A stretch of DNA of 64,000 nt from Tetrastigma voinierianum (GCA_016808115.1 JAEQBH010007392.1:1-64000); one strand, 5' to 3'. Shown: positions 10,740 to 22,489, counted from the stretch's first letter. A program made the numbers and translations. The notes: generated by a model from the letters alone, not told the origin.

Positions 10740-11121
10740 GGGTAATTTCACCCTTTACAATACAGAAATACAGGCTTTGATAGATCCTGTCTCTACACAT
10801 TCTTATATATGCATTGAACAATTGAGTGATAAATTTCCATCAGTGGAACCTTTGGCATATGACATGCTTGTTACTAGTCCCCTAGGGCATAGTGTTAGAG
10901 TCAACCTAGTGTATAAGAATTGTCCCCTAACAGTTTATGATAGAGAGTTCTCGGTGGACCTAATTGCTTTACCCTTCGATAAATTTGATTTGATTTTGGG
11001 AACGGATTGGTTATCCAAACATCGGGCTATAGTTGATTGTGATAAGAAAACAATATTGCTTAAAGGTTCTGACATGTTAAAGGTAATAGTACATGGTATC
11101 CGTCGAGCGTGTCAAATGTAA
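10740..11121 (+). pseudogene. pol: Retropepsin-like aspartic protease domain
   Basis: An open stretch from 10777 reads IDPVSTHSYICIEQLS and later FDLILGTDWLSKHRAIVDCD, the typical start and end of Ty3/gypsy proteases. The active-site motif appears as DPVS, where this group usually has D-P/S/T-G-S, so the catalytic Gly is replaced by Val. The sister copy at 20090-20430 keeps DPGS. The domain would process the Gag-Pol polyprotein. It stops at 11121, before RT. Confidence 0.9.
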
Positions 11122-11399
11122 TTTCGACTATGAAAGCTCGAGTTTTCTTATAAAAGGTTGTGACGTTTTTGTCTTTGGTACTTGACTAAAAGGGAACAAG
11201 TGAATTTAGAAAAGATTCACACGTGGTTAGGAATTCCTTGATGTGTTTCTGAGTGCAAGAATACCACTGAAAGAGAAGTAGATGCGTCTTTATCGAGTGG
11301 TAAGTGGAACGACTCCAAATTCTAGGAGCACCACCATATGGCTCAATTGAACTAAAAGAGTTGAACTCAGCTATAGGAACTATTGGACAGGGTTTCATC

Positions 11400-12560
11400 C
11401 AAAACCTACCGTATCACTAGGGTGCGTTGGTTTTTATTTATTAAAAAGAAAGATGGCACTATTTGGATATGCATTGATTATCGACAAATAAATAAAGTAA
11501 CAATGAAAAATAAATATCTGTTGTCGAGAATAGAAGATCTATTTGATTAGTTGAAAGGTGCAAGCGTCTTTTCAAAGATAGACTTGCGATCGGGTTATTA
11601 TCAACTCCGGATGAAAAATGTTGATGTCCGAAAACAACCTTTAGAACCCGTTATGGTAATTATGAGTTTTTGGTAATGCCATTTGGGTTGACTAATGCAC
11701 CGGCTGCATTTATGGATTTGATGAATAGGGTTTTCCACCCTCATTTGGATCGGTTGTAGTGGTATTCATTAATGACATCTGGTGTATTCTAAAGATGGGC
11801 GAGAACATGAACAAGCATTTGAGGCTAGTATTATAGATTATGAGAGAGAAATAGTTGTTTGTAAAGTTAAGTAAATGGGATTTTTGGCTTAAGGAAGTGT
11901 CATTTCTAGGCCATATTGTATATGTAGAGGGTATAAGAGTTGACCCTGCAAAGAATGAAGTGGTTATAAGTTGGAAACCACCTCGAAATGTAACCGAGGT
12001 CAGAAGTTTCTTAGGATTAGCAGGATACCATCGACGGTTTGTAAAGGAATTTTCCATCATAGCATCTTCGCTTACAAAGTTACTCCAGAAAGGGGTAAAG
12101 TTCTTGTGGGATGACAAGTGTCAGTCAAGTTTTGAACAGTTAAAGAAAATACCGGTTGAAGCACTAGTGTTGACTCAGCCTACTTCGGGTAGAGAATATG
12201 CTATGTATAATGATGCGTAAAAAATTGGTTTGGGATGTGTATTAACGCAAGATGGAAAAGTGGTGGCATATGCCTCCAGATAGTTAAAACCACATGAGCA
12301 GAAAACTATCCCATACATGATTTAGAGTTGGCAATGATAGTGTTCACTTTGAAAATATCGTACTATTTATATGGTGAAAAATGTAGAATTTTCTGAGATC
12401 CTAAAGAGTCTTAAGTACTTGTTGACTCAGAAATAGTTGAATTTTAGGCAGCGGAGGTGATTAGAGTTGTTTAAAGATTATGACTGCATAATAGACTACC
12501 ACCCTAGCAAAGCTAATGTCGTAGCAGATGCTTTAAGTAGGAAGACAGTGGTAGAGTTGT
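11400..12560 (+). pseudogene. pol: Reverse transcriptase and RNase H remnant
   Basis: RT motifs are read across several frames: FIKKKDGTIWICIDYR (about 11436-11483), FSKIDLRSGYYQLRM (about 11570-11613), then a frameshift, and the catalytic box near 11764-11778 reading FINDI where FxDD is expected, so one catalytic Asp is Asn. An in-frame TAG lies near 11548. The thumb/connection region is open at 11855-12220 (LSKWDFWLKEVSFLGHIV). RNase H follows, with stops; its end reads ANVVADALSRK near 12510-12545. These domains copy element RNA into DNA; this copy is dead. Confidence 0.9.
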
Positions 12561-12779
12561 CACTTCAACATAGTGATTGGAGACTAGCAGAAGATGGAGC
12601 TTTATTAGCTCAGTTAAAAACTTCAACTTTGTTTTAAAGAAAAATGATTATATGGATGTAAAAAGGATGAAGGGTTGAAGAAAAAGATTGCCAATTGGTC
12701 GAGGAGATATTGATAAGTGATTTTCAATAAGAGAAGATGGAAGTTTATATTTTCAGAATAGATTATGTGTGCCAGCGGA

Positions 12780-13590
12780 TAATGAGCTGAGGAAAGAGTT
12801 GTTACATGAAGCTAATAACTCAGTGTTTATCACGCATCTTGGAGGTAACAAGATGTACTAGGATTTGAAAATTACTATTGGTGGAGAGGAATGAAGAAGT
12901 GTGACCAGAGAATGTCTAGAGTGTTTGACAGTCGACCGTCAGAGTGAACACGAGTGCCGTGGGTTTGTTTAATCCCATTCCAATTCCACAATGGAAACGG
13001 GATAATATATAGCTATGGATTTTGTGTTTGGTCTTCCTCTCACGCAAAAGAAGCATGATTAAGTATGGGTGATAATTGATAGACTAAAAAAGTCGACCCA
13101 TTTTATACCAGTCGGGATTGACTATTCTATGGATCGACTAGCTGAGCTATATGTGGATGAGATTGTCAGATTGCATGGTGTTCCATTGTCTATTGTGCTA
13201 GACCGAGACCCAAGATTTACGTCCAGATTTTGGAAGGAATTACAGTCAGCCTTGGGTACTAAGCTGAATTTCAGTATAGCATTCCATCATGAAGACAGGA
13301 TGAGATAATCAGGAGGTTGATTGAAATTCTTTCGAATATATGCTTCGGGGATGTGTAATGGAATTTACGGGGAGTTGGGATAGGTATGTTCCATTAATGG
13401 AATTTTCCTATAACAATAGTTATCAAGCAAGCATTGGCATGACACCATATGAAGCTTTGTATGGTCGGAGATGTAGAACTCGGTATGTTGGACAGAATTA
13501 AATGAGCATAAGGTGATTGGTCCGGACATAGTAAAAGATACAGAAGAGAAAGTTCAGGTTATTCGGAAAAGGTTAAAAGTTGCTAGTGAT
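12780..13590 (+). pseudogene. pol: Integrase zinc and catalytic core remnant
   Basis: The zinc-binding part is traceable as HLGGNKMY near 12835 and ECLECL near 12910. The core gives VIIDRLKKSTHFIPVG from 13069 (first catalytic Asp) and VLDRDPRFTSRFWKELQ near 13195 (second catalytic Asp). A stop occurs at 13308, just where the conserved DGQSE segment should be. The following segment (ECILRGCVM/DWDRY-like) is frameshifted. The sequence closely parallels the minus-strand copy at 17475-18600. Confidence 0.9.
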
Positions 13591-13611
13591 TGACAAAATT
13601 CATATTTCGAT

Positions 13612-14060
13612 TTGAAGAGGAAAGATATTGAATATGAAGTGAGTGATAAAGTGTTCCTAAAGGTATCCTCATGGAGGAAAATGGTTAGGTTTGGGAAGAA
13701 AGGAAAGTTAAGTCCAAGATTCATCGGTTCGTATGAAATCTTAGAAAGAGTAGGACTTATAGCCTATCGGTTGGCTCTTCCTCCAGAGTTGACCAAACTA
13801 CATGATGTCTTTCATGTGTCCATGCTAAGGAGATATAGATAAGATGAATCGCATATCTTACCCGTATAAGATGTCTGAGTGAAATCAGTTTCTCATATGA
13901 TGAAGGAGCAAAAAGCTATTCTAGCTCGACGATAAAATAGTTGCGGAATGAGCAAGTGCCATTAGTGAAAGTGCTTTGGCAACACCATGACAGGGAGGAA
14001 GCTACTTGGGAACCAGAAGCAACTATGAGGGCATAGTACCCTCAACTCTTCAGTTTAGGT
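13612..14060 (+). pseudogene. pol: Integrase C-terminus and chromodomain remnant
   Basis: Open from 13612 to 13842 with the gypsy integrase tail (VFLKVSSWRKMVRFGKKGKL, then FHVSMLRRY). After a stop, the next about 200 bp in shifted frames gives LRNEQVPLVKVLWQHH and EEATWEPEATM, the typical end of a chromovirus chromodomain. The chromodomain is the reason for placing this element among chromoviruses; in that group it directs integration to particular chromatin. Confidence 0.85.
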
Positions 14061-14082
14061 AATAATTTCGAGGACAAAATTA

Positions 14083-14097
14083 ACTTAAGGGGAGAGT
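14083..14097 (+). other. Polypurine tract before the 3' LTR
   Basis: TTAAGGGGAGAG directly precedes TGTAAC at 14098. This is the plus-strand priming site and fixes the 3' LTR start. Confidence 0.85.
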
Positions 14098-16262
14098 TGT
14101 AACCTGCTGAAAATATCATAGTAGCAGTTTTATAATATGTTTAGGGTATAAGATAAGTTAAAAATTGTATTTTTAGAATTTATATTTCTAAGAATGAATA
14201 ATGATAAAACGAGAATTATCTGAGTCAAGAGTAAAATAAAGTAAAATGTCACATTAAGGACTGAGAAATTCGTAAGAATAAGTTTATATGCCATTATAGA
14301 ATATTTGATAAGTAGAAGTGTAAATGAAAGAGAAAGGAAGGACTTTAATGCAAAAAAAATGGAAAACTTAACAAAAATACAATCCAAACATGGCCTTATG
14401 AAAGAATAAGAGATAAGACCAAATTTGGTCTTGTAAAGGAACATTTATCCTTTGGGTTTGAGAGCTTAGGGTTACAGTTGAGAGAAGAAGAGAAGAGTTG
14501 GTGATTTTGCTCCATGTGATCAAGGATTTTGGTGATCAAGAAGAAGAAGGAAGAAGAAAGAAAATAAAATAAAAAAGATTAAGGTATGAAAACTAAACCT
14601 AAAACCCTTTTTGAAGATGTTTGGGTTTGGTGAAAACCCGAACTTTGCATAATAATGATGGTTGTTGGTCTCATCTCAGTTATATGGTTGTTTGAGTTGG
14701 TTATGGTCCTCAATTGAGAAATATTTGTATAAAGAAAATGTTAGGGTTTTAGGGGTGATGCTGTCAAATTTTTTCCAAAACCCACGTTTTTGTTTTGGCC
14801 ATAACTTGGCCATCACTCATTCAAATTGAGTGATTTAAATTTCTGAGTAAACTAGACTTCTAGAACAAATATTCTTGAAATAAATGTATTCAAAATTTGG
14901 AGAACCCATTAGACCTAGAAAATTCACCAAAGTGAAGCTCTGTTTTCGGGTAGTTTCTGGTCTTTTTTGGTACAACTTTAGTGTTTAGGCCATAGCTTGG
15001 CCATCAGTCATCCAAATTGAGTGATTCAAATTGCTGGGTAAACTATACGTATTAGAAAACAAATCTCCTTGAAATAAGGGTATTCAAATTTGGACTCCAT
15101 TGTACCTCGAAATCCGTCTAAAGGGAGCTCTATTTGCAAGAAATATTTTGGTATAAAAAGATTCAAGTAAATAAATGAAATTGTAAAAGAATTATAAAAG
15201 TGCTTGCTATATGAATTATGATTACATGAACATAAATACGACGTGCGAGAGAGATGATCATGCGGGTTATGATAAAGTGCGGTTATAGTATATGTATAAA
15301 GGAATCTTTGTATGAAAGTATCTCATGTGAATACATGTGATTGACATTATCCATGTATATGAGATGTGCGTAGTTTTAAAAAGAATAAAAATGTAATAAG
15401 ATTGATTGTCTACATATGTCCCCGGGTAGATGGATAAGTAGGCATGTCTATTAGGGATTACATGATATAGTTAGCCCCATTTGGATCATTACAGCGGCCT
15501 CGTTTGGGTCAATACAGTACAAGATCCCTGTCTCGTACAATGATAGTACCTTTGGGTACATCTGAGTTTATGCAGTATCCCACTTTGCAGATATACGAGG
15601 CAAGACACAAGATGAGATATAATGATTGAAATGGTTATAGAACCATGTAACATGAAAACAATGATTGAATTGAAAAATGTGATAAGAATTTCTGATAATA
15701 TAAAGTACTATGTATTATGAAGAATGAATGCGAAAACTTTAATAAATGACATAGTGTACAAGTAGTCGGATATATGAACAACTAATGTGCAAATAGGAAT
15801 TGTGTTAATTGTATATTGTCATTGAGGACCACTACAAGTGGTCATATATGTTATATGTTTCCCACTAAGCTATAAGCTTAGCATGGGTGTTTCATCCATG
15901 TAGGTACTGAAAGGACATCGGTTGTGCGACATACGGGCAACCTGACAATAGGAGTCAACATCTACAGGTAGCACCTCTGATTTTGAATATGTACATGTAA
16001 AGTTTTTTTTTTTTTTTTTCATAATAGGACTTGTATATATATAAGTCAATGAGACTTAGATATTTGTACAGGACATTATGAATACCATTATGCAGATAGT
16101 GTTAAAAGTTTTATTTCCTCATGGATTAAGTTTAAGTTATATTATGATACATTCAGTTATATTTGAAATAGGCTCGCTAATGTCGATTAGCAAGTAAATG
16201 AGTTTCCCGGTCCGTGCCACATTCCCCTCTTGACCCTAGGCGAGAGGTTGGGGCGCCTCTGA
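14098..16262 (+). repeat. 3' LTR of the 7818-16262 element
   Basis: Begins TGTAACCTGC. Homologous to 7818-9912. Carries two about 180-bp internal units (14800-14960 and 14990-15130), each containing GGCCAT then ATTGAGTGATT, a GTTTGGAT/GTTTGGGT tandem near 15475-15520, and the hairpin at 15865-15881. The right end (GGGGCGCCTCT) is degraded and the boundary is accurate to a few bases only. Confidence 0.85.
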
Positions 16263-16599
16263 GATATATTTTATAACATTTCTAGATCACAATAAAATTA
16301 ATAATTTATATTATTCTCAATATTATTTATTTTGTGTATATTAATATTGATTTTACTATATATAGTTAAAAGTTGATATATTCAATTTTGATTGTAAGTC
16401 AAAATCTATATTAACATTTATTGTAGTTGATTTTAATTATTTTTTTCTTATATCAAAATTTTGTCCACAAAGTCAAATCTCACAAAATTCAAGTTTATGA
16501 CATTTGACATTTTAGAAAGGGATCTATCTTAGATCTTTGATGCTAAATAAACTTTTAAACTTTTGATGAAAAATAAACAATCTGGTCAAGGGTTTATTT
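16263..16599. other. Unassigned AT-rich interval
   Basis: Lies between the 3' LTR and a copia fragment. Very AT-rich; no terminal repeat or coding signal recognised. It may be 5' coding or leader sequence of the copia fragment too decayed to see. Confidence 0.4.
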
Positions 16600-17470
16600 G
16601 ATTCCTAAAGTGAATCAATATCATCTCTCAAACTGCGAGGCATGGATGAATTGATTATGGTTTGTGATCTTGGAAGAAATTCTAAATATCATATTGATGA
16701 TCCCTGAATCCTTGGAAAGGAGAAAAATCTCACCACCATAAATTGGATTAATAATGAGGTAAAATGCAGTACATAAGAGATAATCCTTACAAAAACCATG
16801 AGAATAATTTCCATATATATGGTATGAAAGGGCATTGGTTGCGTACTTGTCGTATGCCCAAATATTTGGCTAAGCTTTACTAAGCATAATGCTTCCAAAT
16901 GGAACTAGATTTCATATCAATGATATATTATATTCTAGAAAATTCACAAGGAATACGAATATCACATTGAAACCATGAATGAGGGTAATACAAAATGTCT
17001 TTACATCACCTCTATTGTTTTTTGCAAGAAACTCGTTATTGAAAAACTCTCAACCACCTTCTCTAGGTTATATCATAAAACTATAAAGCCTATTGAGTCA
17101 TATGTTGCGGTGGACAAAAAGTTCAACGACCTAAAGACTTTCATTCTTTGGCATGACAGGTTGGGTCACCTTTGGTCCTCAATGATGTGGAGAATCATAT
17201 AACACTCACATGAGCCTACTTAAGGCAGGGAGATTCTTTTTTACCTAATAAATATCTATGTGTTTATTGCTTACAAGGTAAATTGATAACAAGATCATCC
17301 TTTAGCAAAGTCACATTTGAGTCACCAGTTTTCTTAGAAAGAATACATGGGGACATATATGAACCTATCCATCCACCATGTTGACGTTTCTGTTACTTTG
17401 TGGTCTTAATAGATGCCTTTACAAGGTAGTCATATGTTTTTCTTCTTTCTGCATGAAATGTTGCCTTTGC
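16600..17470 (+). pseudogene. gag-pol: Ty1/copia fragment: Gag zinc knuckle and integrase N-terminus
   Basis: Near 16800-16880, frame-corrected reading gives a CCHC-like region resembling GMKGHWLRTCRMPKYLAKLY, typical of copia Gag. Near 17130-17200 the GAG-pre-integrase motif FILWHDRLGHLWSSMM is open, and 17260-17470 yields YLCVYCLQGKL, FLERIHGDIYEPIHPPC and VVLIDAFTR, the integrase zinc region and core start. RT and RNase H are absent and there is no LTR. The fragment stops at about 17470 against the truncated end of a minus-strand gypsy element, so both were cut at this junction. Confidence 0.75.
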
Positions 17471-17474
17471 TAGT

Positions 17475-18600
17475 CTCCTCGCGATTTTAAAGAAAGTATC
17501 TTTTCCTGGAAGATACTTTTAAAAACACTTTGTCTCCAACTTCATATTCTATCCTTTCTCTTCAATTAGCATAAGACCTTTGTCTATCAGCTGCGACTTT
17601 TAACCTCTGTGAAATGTCGAACTTTTCTTTCGTGTCTTTTCATCGGGACCGGTAATCTTATGCTCGTCTGACTCTATCCAAACACGCCCAGGAGTTCTAC
17701 ATCTTACGCCATACAAAGCTACATGCGGGGCCACTCTCATCTTTGGATGATAGCTACATTGTTATAGGCAAATTCATGAGTGGGAATATACCTATCCCAA
17801 CTTAGAAAAATCTAATACACGGCCCCGAGGCATATCTTCCAACTTTTTGAATCACTCTTTTCCAATTTGTCAAATACGTTTGTGGATGGAAACTGAGTGC
17901 TAAAAATTCGATCTTGTACCAAAGCTAATTGTAATTCCTTCCAAAACCTTGACATAAGCAGTGGATATTGCCGAACACTATCGATAAAGGAATCCCATGC
18001 AATCACGACAATTTCACTCTCACATAAAGTTCCGCTAGGCGATCCGTGGAGTAGTCAAAGTCGGACGATAGGAAGTGAAGCGGACTTGGTCAATCACGTA
18101 CAATTACCTAAACTGCATCATGTTTCCTTTGGGTGGGGGGAAAACCGGATACGAAATCCATAGTAATGTTATCCCACTTCCATTGGGGAATTGGAAGGGG
18201 ATTCAATAAACCAGATGGTACTTGGTGTTCAGCCTTTACTTGCTGACACGTCAGACACTTGGACACGTACTCAGAAATGTCCTTTTTCATCCTTCGCCAC
18301 CAGTAGTACTGTTTCATATCGTGGTACATCTTATTACCTCCAGGGTACATGGTGAAAATAGTATTGTGGCTTTCATATATACTGTTTCTTTCTCAAATTC
18401 ATATAATTAGGTACACAATCTCTTTGTTGTCCCAGCCAGGCCTCCACTTTCATCTATGGCATAATTAGTCTTGTCTCGATCTTGACTAGCCCCGAACTAT
18501 CTCTTATAACTTGGCATCATCTTTCTGAGCATTTACTATCATTTGCTTCAAATCCGGTATAACTCTCAATTGAGCCAACAAGGCCCCATCAGAATCAAGT
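17475..18600 (-). pseudogene. pol: Integrase remnant (minus)
   Basis: The zinc region and core start are well preserved at 18350-18108: GGNKMYHDMKQYYWWRRM, SKCLTCQQVKAEHQVPSG and then ITMDFVSGFPPTQRKHDAV (CxxC of the zinc site and first catalytic Asp visible). Near 18006-17812 a further segment gives SRFWKELQLAL. In other frames, the tail down to about 17480 gives a DKVFLK-like segment. Frameshifts separate the pieces. The sequence ends at the junction with the copia fragment. Confidence 0.9.
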
Positions 18601-19960
18601 CTCCAATCATAATCTTTCAAAGTCAAAATAGAAATCATTTTTCTACTTAAGGCGTCCGCCACCACATTTGCTTTTAAGATTGGTAATCAATTATACAATC
18701 ATAGTCTTTAAACAATTCTAACCAGCGTTGCCTCAAGTTCAAATCTTTTGAGTTGCTTAAATATTCAGACTCTTATGATCGGTGAAAATTCTACATTTTT
18801 TCTCCATATAAATAGTGTCATGGAAATTTTCAAAGCGACACTATAGTTTCTAACTCAAATCATGGTGGGATAGTTTTGTTCATGCGGTTTCAAGCTACAT
18901 GCGGAAGCATAAGCAACCACTTTCCCATCCTACATCAATGCAGCATCCCAAACCTATCCTCGACATCACTTGTACACAATATAATCCCTACTATTAATTT
19001 GAATCAACACTAGTGCCTCGACCGGTATTTCTTTTAACCTTTCAAAGCGGATTGACACTTATCATCCACTCAAACTTCCTTTCGGAGTAATCTTGTGAGA
19101 TGCTATAGCTAAAAATCCTTGTACAAATCTCAATAATAACCGACCAAACCCAGAAACTTCTACTTGGTTACATTTCGAGAGCTTCAATTCATGATTGCTT
19201 CAATTTTCCTTTGGGTCTACTCTAATACCTTACATTAGATACAATATGACCTAGGAATGAAACTTCCTTCAAGCCAAAAATCACATTACCTTTGCAAACA
19301 AAGCTGATTCTCTCTCAAGTTTGCAATACTATCCTCAAAATGGTTTTCATGTTAACGTGCGTCTTTTTAGAATACACCAGGATGTCATCAACAAATACCA
19401 CAACAAAGTGATCTAAATAGGGGTGCAAAACCCTATTCATCAAGTCCATAAATGCAATCGGAGCATTGGTCAACCTAAATGGCATTACTAAAAACTCATA
19501 GTGGCCATAACAGGTTTTGAAAGCTGTTTTCGGGACATCGACCTCTTTGCAGAAGTTGATAATATGGGATGTAAGTCTATCTTGAAAAGACTCCTTGCTC
19601 CTCTCAATTGATCAAATAAATCACTCTATTCTTGGCAATGGATACTTATTCTTAACTATCCCTTTGTTTATTTCATTAGTTAATGCACATCACGAAGAGT
19701 GCCATCTTTCTTCTTAACAAATAAAGCGAGCACCCAGGTGGGACACTAGGTGGATAAAAACCCTTATCTGACCAAAAGCTCTTGTAGTTGAGTCTTCAAC
19801 TCTTTCAGTTCAGTTGGAGCCATACGGTAGGGTGCCCTCGAAATAGGAGTCGTTCCCTGTACAACTTTAATAGAGAGATTTACATCTCTTTCAGGTGGTA
19901 CTCCCGGTAATTCCTCAGGAAATACATCAGGGAACTCCCTAATCACAGGAATATTTTTGA
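18601..19960 (-). pseudogene. pol: RT and RNase H remnant (minus)
   Basis: The pre-RT segment is open upstream (19960-19764: VFPEELPGVPPERDVN, then APYRMAPTELKELK). The RT catalytic box at about 19420-19375 reads FVVVFVDDILVYSK, so the two catalytic Asp are intact here, unlike the copy at 11764. Downstream, the palm/thumb and RNase H can be followed only across several frames, ending near 18650 with VVADALSRK-like sequence. Not functional. Confidence 0.85.
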
Positions 19961-20089
19961 AATTTACTTGCTCCTTTTTGGAGTCAAGAATCAAAGCCAA
20001 AAAGGCTTCAAAACCTTTTCTCGAGCTTGTCGGCTTCCATATTTGAAATAACTTTCGATGTTGGTTGAGATCGGATACCGCAATGCATT

Positions 20090-20430
20090 GCTTACGATAG
20101 GTGAACATTTAAGCGGAGACCAATTTTTTTATCACAATCAACTATGGCCCGATGTTTGGATAACCAATCCATTCCTAATATCAAATCAAACTCACAAAAA
20201 GGCAAAGCAATGAGATCAACCAAGAATTCCCTATCATGTACCAATAGGTGACAATTCTTATACACGCGGTTGACTCTAACACTATGCCCCAGAGGACTTG
20301 TAACAAGTAGGTCATAAGCTAACAGCTCTACTGAAGGCAATTTATCACTCATTTGTTCCATGCATATATATATGAATGCGTAGAGCCCGGATCAAGTAAA
20401 GCATACAAGTCAATATCCAAGAGAGTGAAA
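20090..20430 (-). pseudogene. pol: Aspartic protease domain (minus)
   Basis: Read on minus: ALLDPGSTHSYICMEQMSDK (active-site DPGS present), then LLVTSPLGHSVRVNRVYKNC and FDLILGMDWLSKHRAIVDCD. It is nearly parallel to 10777-11121 but with the catalytic DPGS kept. The reading frame closes at about 20092 and the next open segment (20108-19764) overlaps in a different frame, showing a frameshift. Confidence 0.9.
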
Positions 20431-20639
20431 GTACTAGCAATAACCCCCGTTATGTCCGAATCTTCACGAGCTCTCATAGCATAAGCTCGGGTTGGGGCTG
20501 TAATAGCAGGACGATTCACTGTCTCTGAAGCACTACCTCTTCCTTGTGAACCACTTCATCCTTTACGCTTACTTTGAGTCTATGGAGGTACATTTGACCC
20601 TCCTCTACCACTTCCTTGAGGATTCCTAGAACTCCCCAA

Positions 20640-21620
20640 TCCTTGCGGACAATTTGCTATCATATGTTCCCACATCGAAAACAACCCCCAGTTACCCGTC
20701 TGCAAATACTAAGATGATATTTGTGGTAGTGCAGGCATGCATGTCTTACCTCTTGTCCGATTAAGGTGCCTCGATCGGAACTTTGTGTCATGGTAGGTCC
20801 TTGTCTCCTACCCCTTGTAGCTGAGCTCTTATCTTGAATCCAGCTTGTGACTCTCTGAGTCTTTTCCCGAAGGAACCTCTTAGAACCTTTCTCTTTATTT
20901 CTTTTTCTTGACTCTTCATTTCGGACTTCTCAATTTTATGGCAAGCTTGTACTAGGCGTAAAAATTGATAACTTATAGCGAAGTAACAGCCGTGAGGTAC
21001 CTTTTTATGGACTCATGTAAGCCACTCCTCAAAGCGTCTATGTCCCGAATTTTTCGTAGAGCAGTTTTGGTGCATATTTACTAAGGCGGTTGAATTCTTT
21101 CTCATATTCAACCACTGTCAATTTCACTTGTCTTAAGTAAAGTGCTTCATTTGACTCCTTGTAAACATCAGTGACGCCGCCCATTAAACTACGCGACAAA
21201 GTAGTCCCATGTAGGATGCGGGGTAGTGGATTTCTCAAAACCAGCTTCCACCAAACATAAGTTGTACATAAGTTGTACCTTGCAGCAATGAAACTGCACA
21301 TGTGGCCTTTTGGTCAACAGGACATCTCACTTCATCTAGAGCCCTTTCCAATTTTTCAAGCCAAAACTCGGCTTTATCGGACTCTTCCATACTTTTACCA
21401 TGGAATTCTTCCACTCCATGCTTTCTTATTGAATCACTCGGAGCTCGAGGGGCTGTGAGTCAATCTAAGACCCTTGCCATATCCTAAGAGAATTTTACCA
21501 ATGCTTCAGTTGAAGCATATTCATTTGTCTTTGAATCAAACGGACCAAAAGCAAATTGATCCAAAAGATTGACGCTTTCAGTTGTTTCATCTACAGTTTC
21601 CTGAGGTGGATCCATTCTAG
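20640..21620 (-). pseudogene. gag: Gag remnant (minus)
   Basis: Begins with ATG at about 21616 (MDPPQETVDETTESVN), matching the MDHPSNLAEEVAESVN start at 10026. Unlike that copy, the central domain is present: WLEKLERALDEVRCPVDQKA-like sequence near 21370-21300 and VTDVYKESNEALYLRQVKLT at 21190-21130. It ends with an Arg/Ser-rich and degenerate zinc region near 20700-20650. Several frameshifts and stops. Confidence 0.8.
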
Positions 21621-21777
21621 ACAATACACAAAACAAGGACATCCACATTAGGCCAACACATTACTATGTAGGTACATTCTTAATCTAAGACTCTTCCGGA
21701 AACGCCTAAACCTAGGCTATGATACCAACTTTTGTTGGTATCAGATTCCATCAAGCCTTAGGTTATCGTATACCTAT

Positions 21778-21789
21778 GCTTTGATACCA
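21778..21789 (-). other. Primer-binding site, tRNA-iMet type (minus)
   Basis: On minus the sequence is TGGTATCAAAGC, one change from TGGTATCAGAGC, directly after the LTR end (GGGGGCATGATA). A second partial TTGGTATCAGATTCC copy lies about 55 bp further downstream (21729-21745). Confidence 0.85.
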
Positions 21790-22261
21790 ACTTATCATGC
21801 CCCCAACCCTCGCCTAAGAGGACGAAGGGCGCCGAGGACCGCACGACTTTTTACTTATCAGTCTCAAACATCGTGGGTCCAAGTCTTATAAAGGAATCAA
21901 AACATCATATACAAAATAAAACTACCACAGTAGTGTTGTTTACGCACACACATACAACTCGAGTCTCATTTACATATACATATACAAAACTATACATTTA
22001 ATTTTATATAATTAGAGCTCAAACCTACAAAGTGATGAACCCCTACAAGTGTGCTAGCCTAACAGTATGCGGAAGATCGCAGACGTCCTCCTCGGTACCT
22101 ACTCGTGCTAAGCTTTACGCTTAGTGGGAAACATATAACTTATACGTATACACATGCACTTTACAGTAAGCATATAACAATAACAGATATCAGAATTTGT
22201 ATGAATTCATGTAGCAAATGAATACATATACTTGTACTTATAGCCGACTTAAACTTATCCA

Positions 22262-22370
22262 GATCTCCTGTAGGAGTTACAGAGTTATACTTATACGGAG
22301 GTACCTGTAGGTACTACAGAGCTTATACTTGTGTAGAGGTACCCATAGGTACAGCAAAGCTTGTACTTTA
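22262..22370. repeat. 44-bp minisatellite in LTR
   Basis: Three imperfect units built on GGAGGTACCTGTAGGTAC and CAGAGCTTATACTTGTGT. This is the mid-LTR position where other Tekay-like LTRs carry unrelated minisatellites. Confidence 0.6.
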
Positions 22371-22489
22371 ACCCTATTCGTTATTCAAACTCTTATCATA
22401 TAACAGTTGGAATACCTAGACTACAAAGAATAAGAATGCAAAATGAGTAGGACACAACACAATAAGTACTCGAATGCATATGACAAGAT

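Larger units (their letters stand above)
7818..16262 (+). mobile_element. Degraded Tekay/Del-like Ty3/gypsy element with both LTRs
   Basis: Two long direct repeats (7818-9912 and 14098-16262), both starting TGTAAC, enclose a 4.2-kb internal region. This contains, in order, a tRNA-iMet PBS, gag remnant, aspartic protease, RT, RNase H, integrase and chromodomain, and then a polypurine tract directly before the 3' LTR. The order protease-RT-RNaseH-integrase-chromodomain defines a Ty3/gypsy chromovirus, and the long LTRs fit Tekay/Del. All coding domains carry stops or frameshifts and the LTRs differ by many indels, so it is old and non-functional. No convincing 5-bp target duplication was seen (GGTAT on the left, GATAT on the right at best). 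Confidence 0.9.
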
